Below are positions 43,697 to 55,860 of a stretch of DNA of 64,000 bases, piece by piece (the first letter of the stretch is position 1; each line of letters opens with the position of its first letter). Source of the stretch: Capsicum annuum (Eukaryota; Streptophyta; Magnoliopsida; Solanales; Solanaceae); assembly GCF_002878395.1 (NCBI RefSeq), contig NC_061122.1:79789516-79853515 (forward strand). The letters run 5' to 3'. The position numbers were made by a program, and so were the translations under genes. A model generated the notes under the pieces. That model worked only from the letters and a program-made list of their open reading frames with translations. It ran no database searches and was not told the origin of the DNA.

Positions 43697-46600
43697 TGTC
43701 ACGACCCAATTTTTGAGTTATGATGGCAACTTTCCACCGGTAGGTAAACCTAGACCGTAACCCAGAGCTACTGCAATGGGTTACCTTGGTAGAAATTTCC
43801 AACATGGACCCTATATAAGAACAAAATATAAACAATAGCATTCCATAACCTAAGACAACCGATATTCAAATACCATCCCCATTACCTAACAGTATTAGTA
43901 CAAGAGCATCCATATTTGACAATAGGAATTTACAACTCAGAGTCTAAAATGTATTAAATAATCTCATACATTTGTCTCAAAAATAAAAGACAAATAAGGA
44001 AAAAGGGGGAAAGAGGACAACTTGAACTCCTAGAGCTCACCCTGTCTCCGAATGGTCAGCGCGGCACGATCCCGACTCAACGACAGCAACTAGAACCTGG
44101 GTTTGCAACAAAAAGGTATAGAAGTGTAGTATGAGTACCATCACATGGGTAGTCAGTAGGCATCATCGGCCGATTAAGCTAAATTATAATATAAAGACTA
44201 TATAAGGTAAGACAATAACATAAAGTCAAGGTGTAGGATCGATCCTGAATCCTTTCCATTATCACTTATTACAATAACTAAACTACTAGGACAATAGCAT
44301 AATGTATCATATCAATAGATAACATAATTATCATACAAAAGAGTAATTATTTTGGAAATGTGAAGCCACATATACAATATAACAAACATGTATTTACCAT
44401 AATCAACACCAACCATCATTAGAATGTAAAGCACAAGAACTTACCATGACATCCCATACCGCTGGGAAGTACACGCAAAAGAATACAACAAAGAACTCAA
44501 CATGATATCCCATACCACCGGAGAGTGCACCCAAGGAGTGCAATACAAGAACTCGACATCCCATACTGTTGGAAAGTACACCAAAAGATCATTCCATCAA
44601 TATGTCAAGACACAACCACACATAATAACTCACCCTAAGCTGTGGGTTCCCATTAACACCATGACCTCTTACCGAGGTCTACAATCATTATCAATACCGC
44701 AATTTAGCATAACAAAACCGATATAACTATACCATAGTTATATAGTTACTTAATCTCTATTTCATTGATGAACTCCAAGTATAGTCCATATTAGATAATC
44801 TCCATATTCATGAAACACTAGTTTACAAGTCTTATAGTTACTAACCATCAATTAAGGAAAAGCTATAGGTTACCAATGCTATTAACTATTTACCCATCAC
44901 AAGACCATTCTCTCGTTAGGATTCTCATTATATAAATCATCAATTAGGACATCATAGCATCGCATACTAGATGACAACTTAACTATTCATCATACCATAC
45001 TAAGTCTACCACTATGGGAATGTTATAGGCATGTTACAACCTTAAGGACTAGTTTCCATATTTTAACCAAGTAAGGTCAACTAATTAGTTTACTAAACTC
45101 CTAGCCCACAAGTCAGAGTCATTTATTAGAGGCAACTAGTTATTACATAAGCCACTTTACTAGGAGAAATTCCATAACATAACCATTAATTCAAGTCAAG
45201 TAGATTTACTAGGTTAACCTATGGTCTACACAAGATTTCACATACCAATTAGCATTAACACAAGAATAGGCATAAATTACCTCTAGTTACCGATTAGAGT
45301 CGACAAGGGTCACACCTCTTATTTAGTGGTTAATGACAAAGAATGAGTATCAATTACCAAGGAAGACATTATGTCTCAAGTACACCAATGGTTTAGACAC
45401 ACAGAGCATAACCTTACATAAATATATATGCACTTATATAAAGTTGCCCCGCATGGCATCATAACATCATTACCTCTTTCAGATTCATCGGGTATCATTA
45501 TAACATCAATATATCTTCCAGATTTACCGGGTATCATCATAACATCGTTATCTCTTTCGGATTCATCGGGTATCATCATAACATTAACATATCCTCCAGA
45601 TTCATCCGGTATCTTCATAACATCATTACCTTTTTCGAATTCACCGGGTATCATCATAACATCAATATATCCTCCGAATTCACCGAGTATCATCATAACA
45701 TTGTTACCTCTTTTGGATTCACCAGGTATCATCAGAACATCAACATATCCTCCGAATTCACCGGGTATCATCATAACATTATTACCTTTTTCGAATTCAC
45801 CGGGTATCATCATAACATCAACATATCCTCCAAATTTATTAGGTATTATCGTAACATCGTTACCTCTTTCGAATTCATCGGGTATCATCATAACATCAAC
45901 ATATCCTCTGAATTCACCGGGTATCATCATAATATGTTTCCCTCTTTCGGATTCGCCGCGCATCATCATAACGTCAACATATCCTTTGGATTCAGTGGGT
46001 ATCATCATGACATAGTTACCTCTTCCGAATTCATCGGGTAACATCATAACATCAACATATCCTTTGGATTCACCGGGTATCATCATAACATTGTTAACTC
46101 TTCCAAATTCACAAGGTATCATATACTATTACATATTCCCCAAGACAATAACATACATAGTCAAATCAATAAACATACACAAGTTTTCAAGAATAGAGTA
46201 ATAGGGATGTAAGATACATATACCATCCTACTTTACTATTAATCATCACCATAAAATATGAGTACAAGTATGAGCATGAGCATTAATATGTTATACATAG
46301 TCACCACCTTTCCAAGGCTATCCATATCATGACTACAAGATAATCAATCAAGTATAGACATTATCCAACCATCGACCAAATGCATAATTCGACAACCGGG
46401 TTAAACGATTATAACTTCAAAAACGTAATTTAGACGTTCATCAAGTATCTAGGTATCTAATTTCATAGTTCAAGCTTAAGGAGGGTCAAGTCCCACTCCT
46501 AAATCCCATGAATGCCAAAGTTTGCTATCATAAGACTAACTTCTACTCAAAATTAGGATAAGTTATCTAAATCACACCATAAGGGCTTATCAATCCTTAC

Positions 46601-47914
46601 TAAGCCTATAGGGGAAGTCTTCTTCAAGTATTCTTCTAAGTCAACCTAAAACCAAGGTCATTTCCTAACTAAGCAATACCAAGGTCAACATACCTTTAGG
46701 ATTAAGGAGCAACATCATTCTCATCTATTAGACCAACTAAAGTGTTATCCTACTATTCATGAGACTACTAGTTGAACTATCTAAAGTTCTAGGGTCAAGC
46801 ATCACCCATTACAAGTTCAACAACCTATAAGAGTAAACGAATCCCAAATATCACCATTCAACCATTTATCATCTAAACCCCACCCAATTTTAAAAGATAA
46901 CAATAATTATACTACAATCAAGCTCAATCTAACTAGTAGTAAGCCTAAACTACCTTGAGTCCAAGTAAATCACGAACCAACAAGATTTGTCTTTCCTTTT
47001 CTTGAAGCTTCTTTTTCCATGAACCAAGCTATCAACATTATAATCTAAGCATTACAATAAAAATAATAATACCCATTATGACACCATTGTTCCATGGGTT
47101 CAAAAATAACACCAAACCCCTAAGCGGGTTCCACCTTTGGAAAATGACTTTCTGAAACCAACCTACTGTTGAACTATCATTAGGGGGTTATAACCCTAAA
47201 AAAACTGAGTAAATCAATCACATTTGTGACTATAATTGAGTCTCAATCACTTAGGGGTTTTGGGTCTAGAAATCAAGAATTTAGCACCAACTAGAAGGAA
47301 TCCTACCTTAGATTTGTAGCAAGATTTAATTTCAGAAGTTGTTTAATCTCCTAATCAACCCACAAGACTTATTTGGAAGATTTTACACTCCATTAGGGTT
47401 TGAAGCTTTAGGGGGAGGTACAAAATGGCCAAAATTTTGGGCAAGACTGCCCTTAAATAGGTTCCATACAGGTCTCGAGTAGCGCAATCATGCCCTCTGC
47501 CTGGCCATATTTGCGGCACCATATTTGTGCCTAGACCTCTGTGGCTACGGCATCTCTTGCTATGCCAAGCATGGCTTAAACTTGGAACTTGGGTCCGGGC
47601 TCTGGCCAATGCCTTGAGATGCATTCAGAGTTCATTTCAAACAAATAAAATAAGTAACTACATAGATTTGATGTTCCAAACTCATTAGCAAAGTCAGATT
47701 TTGCATTTAAGGTCATTTTACTAGATTTTTTGCTTGGTGATCAATTAGGACCAACAAAGACTTTGAATTGAGAAAGTGGTTCTAAAAAACAAACGAATCA
47801 CCAGGTAACCAATCTATCGGTCCCGGCATGTCGCTAATGACTTGGGGTAGCCATGGAAAAGCTTTATCGGCAAAACAAGAAAGAATATGGACAATGACCT
47901 GAAGGGTCATTACA
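43697..47914 (-). repeat. 3' LTR, 4218 bp
   Basis: The minus strand starts TGTAATGACCCTTCAGG (47914) and ends TTGGGTCGTGACA (43697). It pairs with 52890-54957 (for example both carry ACCCAGAGCT and CCTTGGTAG phrases near the end). It contains the 39-bp array and, close to its start, a cluster of GCGGCA/GGCCATA-type words (47465-47600). Confidence 0.9.
45455..46122. repeat. 39-bp tandem array, about 17 units, in the LTR
   Basis: Units open ATCATCATAACAT and close TTCACCGGGT; two subtypes alternate (CAACATATCCTCCGAA and TGTTACCTCTTTCGGA middles), giving a 78-bp higher-order period. Because 39 is divisible by three and the unit lacks stops in some frames, long open frames cross it on both strands (minus 46122-45376, 248 codons; plus 45428-46015, 195 codons). 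The minus frame is a chain of 13-residue units such as MMIPGEFGGYVDV. Confidence 0.97.
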
Positions 47915-47984
47915 ACATCCACTGCTAAGAAACTTTCATCCCTAAAATTTAAAGACAATAAAATACCTGAAGTCTCGAACAAAT

Positions 47985-49490
47985 GAGCGTACTGGGCCTG
48001 CCTGTCACTCTCGATCTCCCAAGTAGCCTCCTTTATTAGGAGACGCCTCTATTGAACCTTGACTACCAAAATCTCCCTAGTCTACAGTCGCCTTATATCA
48101 CTCTCCAAAATCAACACAGGCTCCTCCTGAAAGGTCAACTGATTGTCCTACTGGACCGAGTCCCATCTGAGTATATGAGAAGGATCAAGAATATACTTCC
48201 ATAACATAGACATATAGAAAATTGGATGAACAGTGGCAAAGACTAGAGGTAAAGCCAACTCAAAGGCTACCTTAATAACTACATGGAGAATCTCAATAGG
48301 ACCACTATAGCAAGTGATAAGCTTACCCTTCCTCCCAAATCTCATAACCACTCTCATAAGTGAAACATGAAGGAACACATGGTCACTAACTTTGAATCTT
48401 AAGGCATAGAGTCTACGGTCAGCATAGGCCTTCTTCCTACTCTAGGCTGCTCTCAACCTATCCTGAATCAACCTAACTCTATGCAACGAATCCTAAAGAA
48501 ACTCTGTACCATAGGGCCTAAACTCAAAAGTGTTAAACCATCTTACCAGAGAACGGCATCTCTTATCGTATGAAGCCTTATAAGGTGTCATCTCAATAGT
48601 GGAATGATGATTGTTGTTGTAGGAAAACTCTTTCAATGCTAAGTATTGATTCCTCTGACCTCCAAAGTCCATAACACGGGCTAGGAGCATATTTTAAGCA
48701 CCTGAATAGTCCCCTCAGATTGATCGTCATTCCGCGGATGAAAGGTTATACTCAAAGCCACTCAAGTACCCAACTCCTCCTGAAATGCTCTCTAAAACCA
48801 CAAAGTAAACACAGAACCATGGTCTGATATGATAGACATAGGGACACTATGCAAATGACCTATCTCTCAGACATAAATCTAGACTAATATTGAAGGTCAT
48901 CTGAATAGGTAAATGTGTCGACTTGGTCAAACGAGCCACAATAATCCAAATACCATCGTAACCACAGGTAGTACGAGGTAAAGCACTGGTGAAGTCCATG
49001 GTAATCCTTTCCCATTTCCACTTGGGAATGGGCAATATCTTATTCAATCTGCCTGGACGCTAATGCTCAGCCTTAACTTGTTGACAACATAGGCAATGAG
49101 TAACAAAGTCTGCCATATATCTCTTCATACCGTCCTACTAATAAAGCTACCTCAAGTCTCTATACATCTTAGTCATACCAGTATGAATAGAATATCTAGA
49201 GTTGTAAGCCTCATGAAGAATCGACTGAATCAAGTCGTCAAGTCGAGGAACACAAATACAACCCCAAAATCTCAAGATACACTTAGAATCTATGGGTGTC
49301 TTCCAGACTCACCATTCACAACCTGATCATAAAGAAGGCATAACTTGCCATCCTCAAATTGATGGTCCCAAATTTGCTCAACTAGTGAGGACCTTACCTC
49401 AACACAAGTCAAAATCCTCGCAAGAATTGAAATATTGAGGTGAACTATCAAATTTGCTAAGGAATGGATGTCCCATGCCAAGGGCCTTTA
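47985..49490 (-). pseudogene. integrase and chromodomain of the minus-strand chromovirus
   Basis: Minus strand: zinc-binding HHCC part HEAYNSRYSIHTG (about 49215-49175) and CLCCQQVKAEH (about 49095-49063); core ITMDFTSALPRTTCGYDGIW with the first Asp (near 49010); ISDHGSVF with the second Asp near 48820; DDQSEGTIQVL with the Glu near 48720. The C-terminal part runs FLHVSLMRVVMRFGRKGKL to PIFYMSMLWKYILDPSH (48378-48148). The chromodomain tail gives IKEATWEIESDRQAQYAHLF near 48040-47980. Stops and frameshifts separate all pieces. Integrase would insert cDNA. Confidence 0.85.
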
Positions 49491-49499
49491 AAAAACAGA

Positions 49500-49960
49500 T
49501 ATATACGCCAAACTATCCGTACTCGCCGCCTTGAAACTCAAGAGATCCGCCACTATATTTGTATTACCTAGATAATACAAAATAGAAATATTATAGCCTT
49601 TTAGCAACTCTACCACCTATGCTGGCGAGCATTAAGCTCTCCTTGGGTCATAAGATGCTGAAGAAAGTGACGATCGGTGAAAATCTCACAACGCACATCT
49701 TATAAGTAATGCCTCCAAATCTTGAGTACAAAAATTACCGCTGCCAGCTCCAAATCATAAGTGGGGTAGTTGCATTCATTCACCTTAAACTTTCTAGAAG
49801 CATAGGCAATGACACGACCCTGTTGCATCAAATAACAACCAACACAAGAAGAATCACAAAACACTATGAATCCTTCACCCTCAACTAGATGAGCTAACAC
49901 TAGGGCTGAAGTGAGATAATCCTTGAGCTTTCAATGCTCAACTCACACTCCTCGAACCAT
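49500..49960 (-). pseudogene. RNase H of the minus-strand chromovirus
   Basis: Frame 49900-49700 reads [20 protein letters not shown] (catalytic Asp kept), [39 protein letters not shown] (catalytic Glu kept). Downstream, IFTDRHFLQH-like sequence (third acidic residue) and the tether YYLGNTNIVADLLS lead to integrase. Of the RNase H copies here this one keeps its acidic residues best. Confidence 0.88.
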
Positions 49961-49977
49961 CGGAAAGGAACTTTCTT

Positions 49978-50865
49978 TCAGTTCAATATAGTCATAGTGG
50001 CTGATAAGATAGCAAAATTCTTAACAAAGAGCCTATAATAACTAGCCAAACCAATAAGAATGCAAACCTCAGTCAGAGATATAGGCCAAGCCCAATCATA
50101 AATTACTAAAATTATAGTCAGGTCTACCATAATATCCGTCTTGCATGCCACGTGTCCAAGAAAAGGCACTGACTCAAGCCAAAATTTGCACTTAGAGAAC
50201 TTTGCAAAAAGCATATGCTCTCGCAAAACCTAGATCACAACCCTTAAATATTGTGCAAGCTCCTTACTACTCCCCGAGTACACAAGAATATCATCAATGA
50301 ACACAATAACAAAGGAGTTTAGATAAGGTCTAAACACACGGTTCATTAAGTTTATAACAGTTGGGACATTCATCAACCCAAAAGACATCACCAAAAACTC
50401 ATAGTGACCATAGTGGGTCCTAAAGGCTGTCTTCAGGACATCCTCAGTCTGAATTCTCAACTGATGATAACCAAACCTCAAGTCTATCTTAGAAAATACA
50501 GCTGCACCTTGAAGATGGTCGGATAAGTCATTAATGCGAGGCATAGGATAACATTTCTTTGCTGTTACCTTATTAAGCTGCCTATAATCAATACATATCT
50601 GCATTAAACTATCTTTCTTTTTTACAAATAAAATGGGGGCTCCTAACGGGGACACACTCGCTCTAATGAACCCTTTGCTAAAAAGATCCTGGAGCTGAGA
50701 GTTTAGATCCTTAAGCTCTGCAGGAGCCATACGGTAAAATTTTATAGATATAGGTTGGGTCCCAGGATCAAGGTCAATAGCAAACTCAATATCATGGTTA
50801 GGAGGGATACCAAATAGATTATCAGGAAACATCAGGAAACTCACACATAACAGGAACAGAGTCAA
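49978..50865 (-). pseudogene. reverse transcriptase of the minus-strand chromovirus
   Basis: A 211-codon open frame (50865-50230) holds [95 protein letters not shown] and the catalytic box [13 protein letters not shown] with both Asp residues. The frame then continues after a stop as FAKFSKCKFWLESVPFLGHV (thumb, 50226-49978). This is the best-preserved RT in the window, damaged mainly by a lost residue in the KKDGSL region and by stops at its ends. Confidence 0.93.
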
Positions 50866-50869
50866 GCAT

Positions 50870-51393
50870 CGGACTCTCTACATGACTATCACATACATAG
50901 GCGAGATAAGACTCGTAACCCCTAGATATAAGTTTTCTGGCACAAACATAAGAAATAATCTCTGTCGGCTCGTAGGTAATCGCTCTCTGCCACACAATTG
51001 GGGTTACACCGGGCATGTGTAAGGTGTTGGTTTTGGTAAAACAATCCATGACCGCATAATAGTAGGATAACCAGTCTATGCCCAGAATTATATCAAAATC
51101 CAACATATCCAAAATAATAAGATAGACATAAGTATCAACATCACTAATTGTCATAACACAAGATCTGAATACCTGATCCACTACAAAGGAACCACCTATG
51201 AGAGAGATATGCATAATAAAACAAATAATAAATCACTGGACAAGTCCAACCATGGTGCATAAGAAGTACATATATAAGAATAACCCAATTCGGGATCATA
51301 TAAACCAAGAGCCAACTTGTGGAACACTAATATCGTACCTATCACTATAGCATCCAATGTCTCAGCCTCGATCCTAGCAGGAACTGCATACAA
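50870..51393 (-). pseudogene. aspartic protease of the minus-strand chromovirus
   Basis: Frames 51393-51196 and 51214-50822 overlap. The active-site box reads LYDPELGYSYI, where D-S/P-G has become D-P-E. The flap and closing region are MLDFDIILGIDWLSYYYAVM (about 51110-51050), the usual FDVILGMDWL end of chromovirus protease. The linker to RT includes ISYVCARKLISRGYESYLAY. With Gly lost from the catalytic triplet and a frame break, it should be inactive. Confidence 0.85.
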
Positions 51394-51559
51394 TTAACCA
51401 TGCTTACCACCTGGCTGGGCATCTGACTGACCTCCTACTCTGCCTGCCTGAGTACCACCTCGAGCACTCTAGTAACCATCTCTATGACCTTTCAAACCAC
51501 CTTTACCGAGGGGATGAACTACCCTAATGGGATTTGCTCCCTGGGCTGATATAACCATT

Positions 51560-52686
51560 GCCCCATGACTGGGGTACTCTCTAAAGAAATGACCAGGAAG
51601 CCCACAAGTAAAACAAGACTCACGAGAAGAACCAAAACTTATAAATTCGACTAATCCACCATAGCTACCACGTCTACATAGCCCACAAGTAAACCTCTCA
51701 AAGACTAATCACCGCCCTTACTAGGGTGTCAACTTACAATAAACTAATCCATATCAGTGGTCTAAATAACTACCTTAACCGGTCGACTAATCTGTCCCTG
51801 AGGCTGAAAACATAGACTCATTCAAGTATTAAAAATACCACCTCTAAATCGGGAACTATTATGGCTCCCACCAAATCTGTCGTAATACTTGGGCCTCTTA
51901 TCATGTCCCTCACGCTGCATGTCCTCTATCACCCTAGCATGATCAACAACCTCAGCAAAGGTCCTACCTACAGCAACTAAACTCTGGGTAGCCTTCCAAA
52001 TAGGAAGTCCCAATCCTCACATAAAACAACAAACTTTTTTATACTCAGTGTCTAAGATAGAAATTAAATGTCTAGAAATTGCATGTCTAGCTAGCTTATA
52101 GAAACAAGCCACACACTCAGTGACTGTTACAGAACCCTACTCTAATCTAAAGAATTGATCTCTAAAATGTTTTCCAAGACTTCACGGCATATACTTCTCC
52201 AAGAACATCTCAGAGAACTGAGCCCAAGAGAGGAAGGAATACCCAACTGGTCTAAAACTCACAAATCCCTTCCACCAATGTCTAGCAGACAAGTCTAATT
52301 AAAATATGGTGTAGTCCATGCCATGAGTCTCAGCAAGGCTGCACCCATGAAGCCAATCCTCATAAGTAGTCAGAAACTCAAATGCATCCTCTCCAGAAGC
52401 ACTATAAAATCTAAGTAGAGCCAACCTCAAAAACCTACCCAATGTTTTTTCTCCTTCACAGACATAGCAGGCCGAGTTACAACTGGCTGAATGACTATTG
52501 GTTGAACAACTACTAGAATAGGAGGAACCTTAACTCCAAAAGTTATAGCTGCAAGATGCACTCCTACTCTAGTAGTCTGCGAACTATCAACAATACCCAA
52601 TAGTTGAACCAAAGTATCCTTAAGAAAAGAAGAGGGGATACTTCACGAGTCTAGGTCTCGGGACCCTTCTCATATGTCCTGGGCAT
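51560..52686 (-). pseudogene. Gag of the minus-strand chromovirus
   Basis: Starts MPRTYEKGPET at 52686, about 185 bp after the primer site. Recognisable parts: LSWAQFSEMFLEKYMP (gag core, near 52225-52180), FYKLARHAISRHLISILDTE, GLGLPIWKATQSLVAVGRTF, AEVVDHARVIEDMQREGHDK, and the knuckle CFTCGLPGHFFREY near 51615-51575. The knuckle keeps C-C-H and has Tyr for the last Cys. Several stops, mostly TAG or TAA. It would form the particle and bind RNA. Confidence 0.85.
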
Positions 52687-52870
52687 CTGCGAAAGAGTAA
52701 TGTCAACAGAATATCCTAAAAGAACTCAGACTCTTAACATAATATGAGTGAAATAAATAAAGGAATTCTAAGAATGTCTCATAGCCTCCTAAAAATAGGA
52801 AATGGACGACAACATTCCGATCCGTAGGACTCTATTAGACACTTGCTCTTGTACTAATAAATCAGTGAAA

Positions 52871-52889
52871 CCTGGCTCTAATACTAATT
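52871..52889 (-). other. primer-binding site, initiator-Met tRNA type
   Basis: The minus strand reads AATTAGTATTAGAGCCAGG right after the LTR end CATGACA. It corresponds to TTGGTATCAGAGCCAGG with two or three substitutions. Confidence 0.85.
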
Positions 52890-54957
52890 TGTCATGAACT
52901 AATTTCAGAGTCATGATAGCACCTACCACGTCCCACCAGTAGGTAAGTCAATACTGGAACCCAGAGCTGATGTAATAGTTTACCTTGGTAGGAATGTCTA
53001 ATATGCACAAATAAATAATAGCATTCCATAACCTAAGACAACTGATATTCAAATACCATTCCCATGACTTGATAGTATTAGTACAAGAGCATCAAGATTT
53101 GACAATAGGAATTTACAACTCAGAGTCTAAAATGTATTTAATCTCATATATTTATCTCGAAAACAAAAGACAAATAAGGATAGAGGGGGGGAAAGGGCAA
53201 CTGAAACTCTAAGAGCTCACCCTGTCTCTGAATGGTCAACGCAGCATGGTTCCTACTCAGCAATAACAACTAGAACCTAGGTCAGTACAAAAAAGGTACA
53301 GAAGTGTAGCATGAGTACCAAAACACGAGTACTCAGTAGGCATCATCAGAAGATAGAGCTAAATTATAATATAAAGACGACATAAGGTAAGACAATAACT
53401 TAAAGTCAAGGTATAGGATCAAACTTGAATCCTTTCCAGCATCACTTAATAAAATAACTAAACTACTAGGACAATAACATAATGTACCATAGCTACATAT
53501 GCCATAATCATTTTAAAAGCGTAAAGCCATAATTACATAATAACAACCATGTATTTGCCATAATCAACACCAACCATCATTATAATATAAAACACAAGAA
53601 CATACCAGGGCGTCCTATACCATCGAGAAGTACATGCAAAAGAATACATTAAAGAACTCGACATTGTGTCCTATACCACCGGAGAGTACACCTAAGGAAA
53701 GCAATACAAGAACTCATCATAACGTCCCATACCGTCAGAGAGTACACCAAAATATAAATCCATCAATATGTAAAGGCAAAACCATACACAATAACTCACC
53801 CTATGTTGCGGGTTCCCATTTACACCATGACCTCTTACCTAGGTCTACAATCATTATCAATACCATAATTTAGCACAACAAAACTGATATCACCATACCA
53901 TAGTTATATAGTTACTTAATCTTTATTTTATTTATAAACTCGAAGTCTAGTCCATATTATCTAACCTCCATATCCATGAAACACTAGTTTACAAGTGTTG
54001 TAGTTACTATCCATCAATTAAAGAAAAGCTACAAGTTACCAATGCTATTAATTATTTACCTATCACAAGGCTATTCTCTAGTAAGGATTCTCATTATAAA
54101 AGTCATCAATTAGACCATCATGGCATCGCATACTAGATGATAACTTAACCATTCATTCTACTATACTAGGTCTATTACTATAGGTATATTACAACCTTAA
54201 GGTCTAGTTTTCATATTTTAACAAAGTAATGTCCACCAATTAGTTTACTAGACTCCTAGACCACAAATGATAGTTATTTATTAGAGGTAACTAGTTATTA
54301 CATAAGCAACATTCCTAGGCAAAATTCTATAACGTAACCATTAATTTAAGTCAAGTAGATTTACTAGGTGAGCCTTTGGTTCTACACAAGATTACATATA
54401 CTAATTATCATTAACCCAAGAATAGGCATAAATTACCTCTAGTTACCAATTAGATTCGATGAGGATCATACCTCTTATTTAGTGGATAATGACAAAAAAA
54501 GTGTATAATTTACCAAGGAAGACATATTGTCTCGAGTACACCAATGGTTTAGCCACACACAGCATAACATAACATATATATATGCACTTATATAAAGTTG
54601 CCACATATGTCATGTTAATATCATTACCTCTTCCAGATTCACTGGGTATCATCATAAAATCAATATATCCTCCAGATTAACTAGGTATCATCATAACATC
54701 GTTACCTCTTCTGGATTCACTGGGTATCATCATACCATCAACATATCCTATGGATTCACTGGGTATTATCATAATATTATTCCCTCTTTTAGATTCATCG
54801 ACTATCATCATAACATCAACATATCCTTTGAATTCACCAGGCATTATCATAACATTATCACCTCTTACTAATTCACCGAGCATTATTATAATATTAGTAT
54901 ATCCTCTGAATTCATCGAGTATCATCATAACATCATTACCTCTTCCAAATTCACCGA
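52890..54957 (-). repeat. 5' LTR, truncated within the 39-bp array
   Basis: It ends TTAGTTCATGACA on the minus strand (52890) next to the primer site and matches 43697-45750. About nine 39-bp units remain at 54610-54957 (minus-strand frame of 13-residue units such as MMIPSESRRGNDV). It stops in mid-unit at about 54957. Roughly half of the 4.2-kb LTR, including its promoter start, is gone. Confidence 0.88.
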
Positions 54958-55860
54958 TAGTCCATTTGTATGAGGCACTTGTGTCCATCATATCTAATAG
55001 AGGTACACAGTTTTCTTCATAGTTTTGGAGATTATTTCAAAACGGTTTAGGTACCCAAGTGAATTTGAGCATGGCTTTCCACCCTCAGATAGATGGGCAA
55101 GCTGAGCACACCATCCAGACCCTTGAAGATATGTTAAGGGCCTGCGTGATTGGTTTTAAAAGTAGTTTGGTAGAGCACTTTCCATTGATAGAGTTTGCAT
55201 ATAATAATAGTGTCCATTCAAGTCTTAAGATAGCACCATTTTAGGCATTGTATGGGAGAAAATGTAGGTTATTAATAGGGTGGTATGAAGTAGGTAAGAT
55301 GCAGATATTTGGGCCTGATCTTGTTCATTAAGAAATAGAGGATGTGAAAGTCATTTTAGAATGACTTAAGATAGTTTAGAGTTGTCAGAAGTCCTATGTC
55401 GATGTTAGGACAAGAGATCTAGAGTTTGAGGTTGGAGATTGGATGTTTCTCAAGGTTTCTCCCATGAAAGGAGTCATGCGATTTAGGAAAAAAGATAAGC
55501 TGAGTCCTTGCTATATAGGACCATATCAGATTGTGAGAAGGATATTAGAGTTATGTATGAGTTAGAATTGCCAGCTAGTATGGGTTTGGTTCATCTGATA
55601 TTTTATATATCTATGTTGAAGAAGTGTATTGGAGACCATTCTTTAGTATTACCTGTCGAAAAAATCAAAGTGATAGACTCTTTATCCTATGAAGAAGAGC
55701 CTGTAGAGATTTTGGATCGCCAAGTTAAAAGATTGAGGAACAAAGAGATAGTCTCAGTTAAAGTGTTATGGAGAAACCAGAAAATTGAATAAGCGACTTG
55801 GGAATCAGAAGTTCACATGAGAGCTATATATCCAAACCTTTTTGATCCAATGGATAACGA
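54958..55860 (+). pseudogene. integrase C-terminus and chromodomain fragment
   Basis: Begins IVHLYEALVSIISNRGTQFS, where the second catalytic Asp of integrase is Asn, followed by LSMAFHPQIDGQAEHTIQTL (Glu kept), IEFAYNNSVHSSLKIAPF (stop at 55242), SCQKSYVDVRTRDLEFEVGD, VSPMKGVMRFRKKDKLSPCY, and VHLIFYISMLKKCIGDHS (55561-55640). The chromodomain reads EPVEILDRQVKRLRNKEIVS, then VKVLWRNQKIE, stop, ATWESEVHMRAIYPNLF. The 5' edge coincides with the broken LTR of the neighbouring element. Confidence 0.88.

Larger units (their letters stand above)
43697..54957 (-). mobile_element. Del/Tekay-like chromovirus, minus strand, 4.2-kb LTRs
   Basis: On the minus strand: truncated 5' LTR (54957-52890), initiator-Met primer site, gag, protease, RT, RNase H, integrase, chromodomain, then 3' LTR (47914-43697). 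Both LTRs carry a 39-bp tandem array. The element is inserted in the 3' LTR of the 27944-43696 chromovirus. The 5' LTR breaks off inside the array at 54957, where unrelated plus-strand integrase sequence begins, so the expected target duplication and outer LTR remainder are lost. Confidence 0.9.

Noticed and set aside
45376..46122. 248-codon minus-strand open frame as a real protein gene
   Set aside because: It consists wholly of the 39-bp LTR array. Openness follows from a period divisible by three, and the opposite strand is open too. There is no start context, promoter or known domain. Kept only as a finding on the array.
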